From Patescibacteria group bacterium UBA6130 (GTDB lineage: Bacteria > Patescibacteriota > Microgenomatia > UBA12405 > UBA6130): DNA of 8,658 nucleotides. The position numbers and the translations under genes are program-made. Each line of letters begins with the position of its first letter. Within the stretch, counting starts at the first letter, position 1. The stretch covers positions 1 through 8,658 of the forward strand of contig DIVO01000041.1 of NCBI GenBank assembly GCA_002428285.1. Reading direction: 5' to 3'. Below the pieces are notes generated by a model. It was given only the letters and a program-made list of their open reading frames with translations, made no database searches and was not told the DNA's origin. Below, in pieces: positions 1 through 5,731 of the stretch.

Positions 1-21
1 AATCCCCTCCTGAAAGTTGAG

Positions 22-27
22 TATAAT
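22..27 (+). promoter_or_regulatory. Candidate -10 box, leaderless start
   Basis: A perfect TATAAT ends 6 bases before the ATG at 34. Transcription would then begin at or next to the start codon and give a leaderless mRNA. No Shine-Dalgarno lies between them, which fits. The -35 region would fall at or before the window edge, so it cannot be judged. TATAAT is common by chance in DNA this AT-rich. Confidence 0.45.
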
Positions 28-33
28 TAAATA

Positions 34-1251
34 ATGTCGATCACAAAAAATTTAGATATATTAGCCAAGGAACTCATAAGTCAAGATCACTCTCTATTAG
101 AAGTTTTCGACAAATCTGAATTACTAAAAATCATTAAATCTTCCTCAAAAATTGCCGAAAAAAATTACATAAAAATAAAAACTCCCAAAACTTGTTCAAA
201 AGACTTTTTCGTTGATTATTGGGTTAGAGAAACTGTCAAGATAACTTACGCTGAAAAAATAATTAAGGAAGTCTCCAAAAACAGCAACGAGTCCCTTTCC
301 AAAGCCTTAGCTCGGTTTACTTATCATCTACCACTTGAGCTTCAATCAATCATAAATAAAAAACTGTTTGAAAGAAAACTAGAAGATAGAAGAATTTTCT
401 GGGAAAGCCTCAACCTCCCCTTAGAAAAGATAAACAGTGAATATAAAAACATCATAATTGCACGAAATCAATCAGCAAAAAAGCAAGGTTACAAGAATTT
501 TCTTGAACAAAGTCTGAAAATACAAAAAATTACTAACGAAAAATACGACTGTTTTATGAAAAATCAAGAAAAAGTAATTGCTTATTGCGACAAAAGAATT
601 CCAAAAGAAAAACTACCTCAAAGTTTTTACTCAGAATTTAATATCCCCTGTTTTATTTGTTTGCTTCCCAACTTTCCATTTAAGAGTCTTAAAGAAGTAA
701 TCGTGTATTTGTCAGAGGAAAATAAGTTGATTAATAAATATAAAAGTAAGCTCAAAATCGACTATACAGATCACATTAATATCAAATATATTAAGGAAAC
801 AGATAACTTCAACATAAACATAAATAAAAATGACAATATACGTCACCAAAGCCTTGGTCTAATTCATGAGCTGGGACATTTTCATTGTTTCTTAAAGTCT
901 TTCAGGAAAAAAATAAATCCGCTGGTAACGGGTAAGTATCTTAATGAAAAGTGTGCTTTAGAATTTCAAAATCAAACCTTGAGGAATATTTCTGAATCCC
1001 TATATAAAGCATATTTGGGAGAATATTTGCTAAAACTAAGAAGAATTAATTTTGAATTACAAATTTACAATAATCCCAATGAAAACTTAAGCAGGCTATA
1101 TTCAAAAAGTTTTAACGATTGCTTTCTAGATGCAAATCAAAAAGACAACCCCCAATACCTACTTGATTCTGATATTCTCTTGAAACCACTCAACTCTTTG
1201 TCTAATGTCGTTGCAGAGACACATATTATTCTCCAAAAACCAACTTTTTAA
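34..1251 (+). CDS. M3-like zinc metallopeptidase (gluzincin), possibly atypical
   Basis: Probable zinc-dependent peptidase of 405 aa, cytosolic (no signal peptide or membrane segment seen). The zinc site is HELGH at residues 278-282 (H278, E279, H282). A third ligand is likely E310 in the ALEFQNQ segment, 28 residues after the second His, which lines up with the E-x-P-S-Q segment of M3 peptidases such as thimet oligopeptidase and PepF. The segment ARNQSAKKQGYKNF (143-156) also resembles the helix before the active site in M3/M32 enzymes. At 405 aa it is shorter than the usual 560-700 aa, and the C-terminal segment that normally carries substrate-binding tyrosines reads LNSLSNVVAE (386-395) without them. 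The role is unknown: peptide turnover is the family expectation, but activity may be altered. It stands alone on the plus strand and overlaps the convergent neighbour by 4 bases. The start is the ATG 6 bases after TATAAT. Confidence 0.7.
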   Translation: MSITKNLDILAKELISQDHSLLEVFDKSELLKIIKSSSKIAEKNYIKIKTPKTCSKDFFVDYWVRETVKITYAEKIIKEVSKNSNESLSKALARFTYHLPLELQSIINKKLFERKLEDRRIFWESLNLPLEKINSEYKNIIIARNQSAKKQGYKNFLEQSLKIQKITNEKYDCFMKNQEKVIAYCDKRIPKEKLPQSFYSEFNIPCFICLLPNFPFKSLKEVIVYLSEENKLINKYKSKLKIDYTDHINIKYIKETDNFNININKNDNIRHQSLGLIHELGHFHCFLKSFRKKINPLVTGKYLNEKCALEFQNQTLRNISESLYKAYLGEYLLKLRRINFELQIYNNPNENLSRLYSKSFNDCFLDANQKDNPQYLLDSDILLKPLNSLSNVVAETHIILQKPTF

Positions 1252-1284
1252 CCCGACCAGTATATTCTCGTTTTTGGGTTAAAA
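1246..1284. repeat. Inverted repeat spanning convergent stop codons
   Basis: TTTTAACCC at 1246-1254 is a perfect inverted match to GGGTTAAAA at 1276-1284, with a 21-base loop. It covers the shared TTAA (1248-1251) that supplies the stop codon of the plus-strand peptidase gene and of the minus-strand unknown gene. Either transcript could fold here. No U-tract directly follows the stem on either strand, so it is not a canonical intrinsic terminator. It may still mark or protect the 3' ends. Confidence 0.4.
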
Positions 1285-1781
1285 TATCCAACAGCAATAT
1301 CTTTTATTATTTCAGCTTTTTTATTTAGTTCTGCTTCGTTAGATAAATAATTATCCAAATCCATCGTTAGATCAATTATCTTTTCAATGCCACTAGAATA
1401 TATATATTTTTTGAGCTGAATTATTCTAAATGGTTTTATCAACTGATCAACTATTCTATTGAATTCTTTTGGAGTAAGTATTTGCTTAGACATCCCTATC
1501 GATAATACATAGCAACCTTCCGCAAGTTTTTCCTCGGATAATTTAATATTTCTAGCATTATATGCACTATAAGCGTCAGAAAATATATTATTTAGCATGT
1601 TTTTTGGATCAAACACACCTTTATCCCCCTGAATTCTCCTCACTTCTTCAGTTACTTCTCTAAATGTTGGTTTCCTCTTAAGCCTTTTAGATAAAATTCC
1701 ATTGACCTCTTCCCTCTTAAGTGAAAGATTTCTTACTAACTCATTCAAATCATCTGTTAATTTTATTTTTTTCTTAGACAT
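1248..1781 (-). CDS. Uncharacterised basic protein, third gene of NUDIX operon
   Basis: I do not recognise this protein. From the ATG at 1781 it has 177 aa. The first 55 residues are strongly basic and helical in character (starting MSKKKIKLTDD, with KRLKRKPTFREV at 33-44), which could suit contact with nucleic acid or ribosomes, but I see no firm HTH motif. The rest is mixed helix-forming sequence without cysteine pairs, a signal peptide or membrane segments. I chose the ATG at 1781 because it lies one base after the stop of the zinc-ribbon gene. An in-frame ATG at 1808 would add nine residues and overlap that gene by 26 bases, with no better ribosome site. Tight spacing puts it in one transcript with the NUDIX and zinc-ribbon genes. 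Its stop overlaps that of the convergent peptidase gene. Confidence 0.72.
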   Translation of the reverse strand: MSKKKIKLTDDLNELVRNLSLKREEVNGILSKRLKRKPTFREVTEEVRRIQGDKGVFDPKNMLNNIFSDAYSAYNARNIKLSEEKLAEGCYVLSIGMSKQILTPKEFNRIVDQLIKPFRIIQLKKYIYSSGIEKIIDLTMDLDNYLSNEAELNKKAEIIKDIAVGYFNPKTRIYWSG

Positions 1782-1782
1782 T

Positions 1783-2148
1783 TTAGATAGGAGGATAAGT
1801 CCCATCACTTTTTCTCTTAAAAAAAGATCCTCTTATAAGACGAAAGGCTAACCTATTTTCTAATTTGTAAACCATGGGAACAGCAATCAAATTGTCACAG
1901 GAAAAACATCTTAGATTGGGTAAAGAACTTTTGTTGAATGAATCCTGTAAGTTTGAAAGGTTTTTAGGCTCAAATATTCTGTCAAGATACATTCTAAGAA
2001 GAGAGCCAGAACCATCTTTCTGATATAAAGCAATGTGACTCTGGCAAAAACTACAATATATATCCAGAAATTCGGAACCTCCGCCACGCTCTCTTGCATA
2101 CCCATCTTTCTTAAGTTTATATTGAATTGTTTCGGACTGTTCACCCAT
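1783..2148 (-). CDS. Four-cysteine zinc-ribbon protein of unknown function
   Basis: Small soluble protein of 121 aa. Two CxxC pairs, C32-C35 (YCSFCQSH) and C81-C84 (RCFSCDN), are 45 residues apart and should form one structural zinc site. Between them lies a conserved-looking stretch, ALYQKDGSGSLLRMYLDRIF (residues 40-59), which I take as the core of the family. The C-terminus is basic (FFKRKS) and ends TYPPI. No catalytic motif is visible, so I give no function; RNA, DNA or protein binding is possible for such ribbons. The gene starts 6 bases after the upstream NUDIX stop and ends one base before the next start, so translation of the three genes is probably coupled. No clear Shine-Dalgarno precedes the ATG. 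Confidence 0.75.
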   Translation of the reverse strand: MGEQSETIQYKLKKDGYARERGGGSEFLDIYCSFCQSHIALYQKDGSGSLLRMYLDRIFEPKNLSNLQDSFNKSSLPNLRCFSCDNLIAVPMVYKLENRLAFRLIRGSFFKRKSDGTYPPI

Positions 2149-2154
2149 ATGATT

Positions 2155-2679
2155 CTACTTTATCAAATTATCTAACCTTAAGATTTTTAGAGCCTTAGAC
2201 ACCAAAAAATCACCCGTTTCTGCCCAGTCGAAATACTTTTTATAATTCTTAGGATCAATAAGTTTAATGCGGGTAATAGTACCATCAGGATCACCTTTAA
2301 ACTCTCCCCTCGGTCCTACCTTGCAAGCCAAACGAAACTGATAGTGCCAATTGTCATCGGCATCTGTAATTTTTTGGACAGCAATAGGCTTCCATCTCAA
2401 AACCGCCATATTACTTTCTTCTAATACTTCTCGTTTTAATGCTTGTTCAACGGTTTCACCAGCTTCAGGCTTGCCGCCAGGGTGTCCCCAACAATTCCTT
2501 TTACCATCGTAAACCATTACTAACTTGTCCTTACAAAAACAGATACCCATAATCTGACGCCATTTATTTAAGTCAAAATTATCAAAGTTATTAACATCGA
2601 ACAATTGTGAAGAGTATTTCTGATTTCCGCTAACAAAACTTGAAGATAAAATAGGTAACTCTTTATGATTGTTGGTCAT
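2155..2679 (-). CDS. NUDIX hydrolase (first gene of three-gene unit)
   Basis: Probable pyrophosphohydrolase of 174 aa acting on a nucleoside diphosphate linked to some group X; the substrate cannot be told from sequence. The Nudix box runs from G69 to M91: G69, E75, then R83-E84-V85-L86-E87-E88-S89-N90. It matches G-x5-E-x7-R-E-U-x-E-E-x-G-U except that the last glycine is Asn (N90). The metal-binding glutamates E84, E87 and E88 are kept. A CWGHPGG segment (63-69) leads into the box. About 40 residues precede the first NUDIX strand and look polar and unstructured. It is followed at 6 bases by the zinc-ribbon gene, suggesting a shared task. A 33-codon frame ends 5 bases upstream of the ATG, and no Shine-Dalgarno is seen, so translation may depend on re-initiation. 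Confidence 0.88.
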   Translation of the reverse strand: MTNNHKELPILSSSFVSGNQKYSSQLFDVNNFDNFDLNKWRQIMGICFCKDKLVMVYDGKRNCWGHPGGKPEAGETVEQALKREVLEESNMAVLRWKPIAVQKITDADDNWHYQFRLACKVGPRGEFKGDPDGTITRIKLIDPKNYKKYFDWAETGDFLVSKALKILRLDNLIK

Positions 2680-2684
2680 TTAAA

Positions 2685-2786
2685 TTAATCAACATCATAA
2701 TTATCTTTTCGTCTAAATTGAACTAGTACTTTATCATTCTTAACAACAATTAGCCTCACCCGAACATCAATTTGATGACTAATCAT
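2685..2786 (-). pseudogene. 33-codon NUDIX N-terminal remnant or leader ORF
   Basis: ATG at 2786, TAA at 2685, 33 residues. The middle, VRLIVVKNDKVLVQFRRKDN, has the pattern of the first two strands of a NUDIX fold (hydrophobic strand, Asn-Asp-Lys turn, LV-x-x-RR), much like ITFNDKGQLLLVKRRD in the divergent NUDIX gene. It stops where the W-x-LPGG and Nudix box should follow, so alone it cannot be an enzyme. Either it is the stub of a decayed third NUDIX gene, or a translated leader for the NUDIX gene that begins 5 bases after its stop. A TATAAT lies 8 bases before its ATG. It is shorter than usual gene-calling limits and could be missed by automatic annotation. Confidence 0.45.
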
Positions 2787-2794
2787 ATTGAATA

Positions 2795-2800
2795 ATTATA
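2795..2800 (-). promoter_or_regulatory. Candidate -10 box for the minus-strand NUDIX operon
   Basis: TATAAT read on the minus strand, 8 bases before the ATG of the 33-codon frame at 2786. Transcription would start close to that ATG and run through the frame into the NUDIX, zinc-ribbon and unknown genes. No good -35 hexamer is found at 16-18 bases. This is the best promoter candidate in the divergent gap for this direction. Confidence 0.4.
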
Positions 2801-2859
2801 CACTGTTCTGTTGTTTGATTAGAACATTATCCCAACATAAAGGGAAAATATCTTGATGT

Positions 2860-2865
2860 TAAAAT
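2860..2865 (+). promoter_or_regulatory. Candidate -10 box, leaderless start
   Basis: TAAAAT followed by TACTAA and then the ATG at 2872, so a 6-base spacing, the same as for the peptidase gene at 34. There is no Shine-Dalgarno next to this ATG; the only purine-rich stretch (AGGGAAAA at 2841-2848) is more than 20 bases away. No convincing -35 is seen. This suggests a leaderless mRNA but is a weak call in AT-rich DNA. Confidence 0.3.
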
Positions 2866-2871
2866 TACTAA

Positions 2872-3357
2872 ATGGATGGAGCAACCGGAATTACATTTAA
2901 CGATAAAGGCCAACTGCTTTTAGTCAAGAGAAGAGATATTCCCATGTGGGTTCTTCCAGGTGGAGGAATTGAATCACAAGAAACACCCCAAGAGGCAGTT
3001 GTCAGAGAAAGTTTTGAAGAATCAGGGTTTACTGTAAAGATTATTAGAAAAGTTGCCGAATATCATTATGAAAAGCAAAAAAAGGTAAATTATTTTTTTG
3101 AGTGTCGAATAATAGGTGGATCTCCTACAATCGGACCTGAATCTAAAGAAGTAGCCTGTTTCGATCTCGATAACCTTCCTACTCCCCATCACCCAATGAT
3201 GCAATTATGGTTGTCTGACTTAAATTTAAGAAGAAATACCACTATAAAAAGAGAATTAAAACCAGTCAGTCCAAAAGATATTTTTAAAGCTTTCCACCGA
3301 TATCCAGTTGTAATTTTTCGTTATCTTCTTGTAAAAATCGGTAGAATAAATACTTAA
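2872..3357 (+). CDS. NUDIX hydrolase
   Basis: Probable nucleotide pyrophosphohydrolase of 161 aa with a complete Nudix box, G31 to F53: G31, E37, then R45-E46-S47-F48-E49-E50-S51-G52-F53, all consensus positions filled. VLPGGG (27-32) is the usual lead-in. The fold begins almost at residue 1, so there is no extra N-terminal domain and the ATG at 2872 is reasonable. After the NUDIX core (to about residue 115) comes a basic tail with a hydrophobic stretch, YPVVIFRYLLVKIG (144-157). This is too short and charged for a clear membrane span but might attach to a membrane or a partner. Substrate unknown; housekeeping clearance of damaged or excess nucleotides is a common role in the family. It is transcribed away from the other NUDIX gene. 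Confidence 0.9.
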   Translation: MDGATGITFNDKGQLLLVKRRDIPMWVLPGGGIESQETPQEAVVRESFEESGFTVKIIRKVAEYHYEKQKKVNYFFECRIIGGSPTIGPESKEVACFDLDNLPTPHHPMMQLWLSDLNLRRNTTIKRELKPVSPKDIFKAFHRYPVVIFRYLLVKIGRINT

Positions 3358-3452
3358 CACTTTTTTCTTTATTCAAAATTCCCAGATTTCTTTAGATAAC
3401 TCAAGTCGTGCAAAAATACTCTTATCCCCTTTATGAATAACGAATAGCGTCT

Positions 3453-4094
3453 TTACTGATATCCAGCTTTTCGACTATCGCGAATTAAGACTAAGTGATT
3501 AGCAAATTCTCCGGTGTCCAGCACTCTCTCGGTAACATATAAACCTATCGAACTTAAAATAGTTGGATGGGCTTTGGCGCTCTCATTTTCAAAATTTAAA
3601 ACAATCTCATCCCTTAACAGTCCTCGGCAAGAAGAATCAAAATTTTTTAATATTTGCATTACTCTTGCTGGACTGTCTCTGCTTGACCAGCCAACCTCGC
3701 CGTCAAAAAATTCTACAAAAGGCGTGTTGAGGTTGCCAATTATTTTGGAATACAAACCTATCTTATCCTGATTATCATCAAACAGCATCATTACCTCCTC
3801 AATTGAAGCTGCAACTTTTAGAAGATCCCGAGAAACTTCGCTATTAGGATCATTATCTATCTCGATAATCCATTGGTTTAACGGACTGGGAATTTGGCTA
3901 AAAGGGAAATTTGTAACTAAAACAGAAAGGCTATCAGGAATATGAACAACAATTTCATTTGCCGGACCATAAGCATAAGAACACTGGACCCTGGTAACAA
4001 GACAATTACCTTCTCCTCTTCTTGAGTCATTATAACTTTCCAGAGAAGTCATGGCATATTCAAACCCATCGTGTTCCAGCCCTTTTTCCTTCAT
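3453..4094 (-). CDS. Uncharacterised 213-aa protein
   Basis: I do not recognise this protein. It is soluble by appearance, acidic to neutral, with no signal peptide, membrane segment, cysteine pair or nucleotide-binding loop. Notable parts are an N-terminal polar stretch with SRRGEG (24-29), a strand-rich portion around EIVVHIPDSLSVLVTNFPF, a helical acidic part (EEVMMLFDDNQDK) and a final strand HLVLIRDSRKAGY that looks like a domain end. The mixed alpha/beta pattern suggests one compact domain. It follows the polyprenyl synthase gene by 71 bases on the same strand, so it may be the last gene of the nrdR-nrdJ transcript or a separate unit. A second in-frame ATG lies at residue 15. No clear Shine-Dalgarno is near either ATG. 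A 95-base gap (3358-3452) separates it from the convergent NUDIX gene; I see no strong terminator there. Confidence 0.72.
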   Translation of the reverse strand: MKEKGLEHDGFEYAMTSLESYNDSRRGEGNCLVTRVQCSYAYGPANEIVVHIPDSLSVLVTNFPFSQIPSPLNQWIIEIDNDPNSEVSRDLLKVAASIEEVMMLFDDNQDKIGLYSKIIGNLNTPFVEFFDGEVGWSSRDSPARVMQILKNFDSSCRGLLRDEIVLNFENESAKAHPTILSSIGLYVTERVLDTGEFANHLVLIRDSRKAGYQ

Positions 4095-4165
4095 TATTTA
4101 TTACTATGTCCCGCAATTTACTAGCTCATTAAAAAATATCGCCCATTCTTGTTATAAACTAATCT

Positions 4166-5233
4166 TTAATGATCTCTTTCAACCAAAAAATCAATAGCGT
4201 CAGCCAAAGTTTGTTTGCCTTTTGCGTTGATAAAATCAAGTTCAAGATTTAAATATTCCAATGCCTTTACCGAGTAATTTTTGGCAAGTTTTTCCCCATA
4301 ATCCAAACTCCCCGATTGTCTCATACTTTTAATTACCCATTTAACCTCCTTAATTGATTTTTCTTTACTTGATTTTCTCAAGATTTCCAAAAGTTTTGGC
4401 TTGTTCTCTTTTTCGATATTTTCAAGTAAATGAATCAAGAAAACTGTTTTCTTGCTTTCATAAACATCACTGCTCAGTTGCTTTTTTAGTCCCCCAAAAT
4501 CAGAGGTTAGATCAAGTAAATCATCCTTTATCTGAAAAGCTCTTCCCATCATCTGCCCAAATTTATAGAGCTTTTCTAACTGTGAATTTTCGGCTCCTGC
4601 TCCTATAGCTCCTAACCTCATCGGTCCGGCAATGGAGTAATAAGAAGTTTTTCCGTCTATGATATACAAAACATCCTCTTGAGTTGGCTCTCTCTTTTCT
4701 TCCTGCGCCCATTTTAATTCAGCAGTCTGGCCAAAAATTGTTCTGGACAACATTTGAGCAAACTCATCCATTATCCTATCGGCTATGTTTTTATCAAGAA
4801 TTTCGTAATTATTTCTCAAAACTTTCCACATTAAGACATGCAAAGCGTCCCCTGCATTGATAGCAAGATTTTTGCCATAAATATTATGCAGAGTGGGAAA
4901 ACCTCGCCTTTGATTGCCATTGTCTTCAATATCATCATGAATTAACAGCCATTCTTCAGACAACTGCATTGCTAAAGCCGTATTAAGAATCTTTTCTCTG
5001 GAGCCTCCCATGCTCTCACAGATCAATAACACTAAAGAAGGACGCAGATATTTTCCTTGCCTTCGAGGATAGTCATCCACCATTTCCTTATGAAAATCCG
5101 CCAATGAAGAGTATTTTTTGTCTATTTTGCAACATTCTTCAAAATCTAAAATTCCTTTAAGAGCATTTTGCATTAAGGGCCAAACATCTTTTTTTGTTGC
5201 GAGCAAATGTTCTAAAAATTTATGATCTTTCAT
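4166..5233 (-). CDS. Trans-polyprenyl diphosphate synthase
   Basis: Condenses isopentenyl diphosphate with an allylic diphosphate to make a longer all-trans prenyl diphosphate, in the cytosol. Family marks are plain (numbering from the ATG at 5233, 355 aa): GKYLRP for substrate binding at 60-65, first Asp-rich motif DDIED at 100-104 followed by RR (109-110), the GKT segment at 194-196, and the second Asp-rich motif KDDLLD at 236-241. Both metal sites are complete, so it should be active. A bulky Trp sits five residues before the first DDxxD, where aromatic residues in type I GGPP synthases limit chain length; a product near C20 is therefore plausible but not proven. The ATG at 5233 overlaps the adenosyltransferase gene by 14 bases. 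A TTG at 5248 would add five residues and a 29-base overlap. Neither has a clear Shine-Dalgarno, so coupled translation is likely. Confidence 0.92.
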   Translation of the reverse strand: MKDHKFLEHLLATKKDVWPLMQNALKGILDFEECCKIDKKYSSLADFHKEMVDDYPRRQGKYLRPSLVLLICESMGGSREKILNTALAMQLSEEWLLIHDDIEDNGNQRRGFPTLHNIYGKNLAINAGDALHVLMWKVLRNNYEILDKNIADRIMDEFAQMLSRTIFGQTAELKWAQEEKREPTQEDVLYIIDGKTSYYSIAGPMRLGAIGAGAENSQLEKLYKFGQMMGRAFQIKDDLLDLTSDFGGLKKQLSSDVYESKKTVFLIHLLENIEKENKPKLLEILRKSSKEKSIKEVKWVIKSMRQSGSLDYGEKLAKNYSVKALEYLNLELDFINAKGKQTLADAIDFLVERDH

Positions 5234-5699
5234 TTGTGTTTGAAGCAATTACAAATAACAAATCTGACAACCTGTTGATATATTTTAAAACAGCTTGATT
5301 TTTCGGTTTTAATTTGACAGTTTGTCTTTCGGCTCTGCGGACAATCGTTCGGGATAAATGAAGAAAACCGGAGTATTCATCAGATCCAGGGAGAACAAAA
5401 CCAGCAACCACTTCTTGCGTCGCACAATATTTATCTATCGTTTCTTCTAGCCAGACCACTCTTTCTGTTTTTATCTCTTGTGCACAGCAAACCAGAGCAC
5501 CGGCAATCCCCATCAAATCTTCCTGGATTAAGCGCAAAATCTCCTTTTCCTCAGATGGAGCCTTTAATTTTGCCAGTCCAATTGCGCTAACTGCTTCGTC
5601 TATACTTCCCAGCACCTCAACAAGGTCACTATCTTTTCCAATCCTTTTTCCTAAAACATCCGTTTTACCCCTATCCCCTCTTTTGGTATAGATCTTCAT
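5220..5699 (-). CDS. pduO: PduO-type ATP:cob(I)alamin adenosyltransferase
   Basis: Transfers the adenosyl group of ATP to cob(I)alamin, giving adenosylcobalamin; the family works as a trimer in the cytosol. The 159 aa are a single minimal PduO domain. The N-terminal ATP-binding loop reads YTKRGDRGKTDVLG (4-17) with K22-D23 after it, then LGSIDEAVSAIG (30-41), FVLPGS (101-106), H114, VRRAER (120-125) and NRLSDLLF (142-149). These are the standard signature positions, so I am confident of the family. It lies 32 bases after nrdJ, whose enzyme needs exactly this cofactor, and overlaps the next gene. No other cobalamin gene is in the window, so salvage of taken-up corrinoid rather than synthesis is suggested. 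The start is the first ATG, which places the ATP loop at residue 4, as usual. The symbol could equally be cobO or mmab-like; pduO names the family. Confidence 0.93.
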   Translation of the reverse strand: MKIYTKRGDRGKTDVLGKRIGKDSDLVEVLGSIDEAVSAIGLAKLKAPSEEKEILRLIQEDLMGIAGALVCCAQEIKTERVVWLEETIDKYCATQEVVAGFVLPGSDEYSGFLHLSRTIVRRAERQTVKLKPKNQAVLKYINRLSDLLFVIASNTNERS

Positions 5700-5731
5700 G
5701 GCTTAGTTTACTATATTTCGATATTATCCCT

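Noticed and set aside
1790..1796. AGGAGGA-like Shine-Dalgarno on the plus strand
   Set aside because: No start codon or open frame follows on the plus strand; it is the complement of coding sequence of the minus-strand genes.
1911..2144. 77-aa open frame on the minus strand overlapping the zinc-ribbon gene
   Set aside because: It is the same DNA in another frame, with no family motif; the zinc-ribbon frame has paired CxxC motifs and operon spacing.
3358..3452. Possible terminator between the convergent NUDIX and 213-aa genes
   Set aside because: Only AT-rich 6-7 bp stems are found (for example GAATAAA 3344-3350 with TTTATTC 3368-3374), without a U-tract in the right place. A T-rich run at 3361-3370 alone is not enough.
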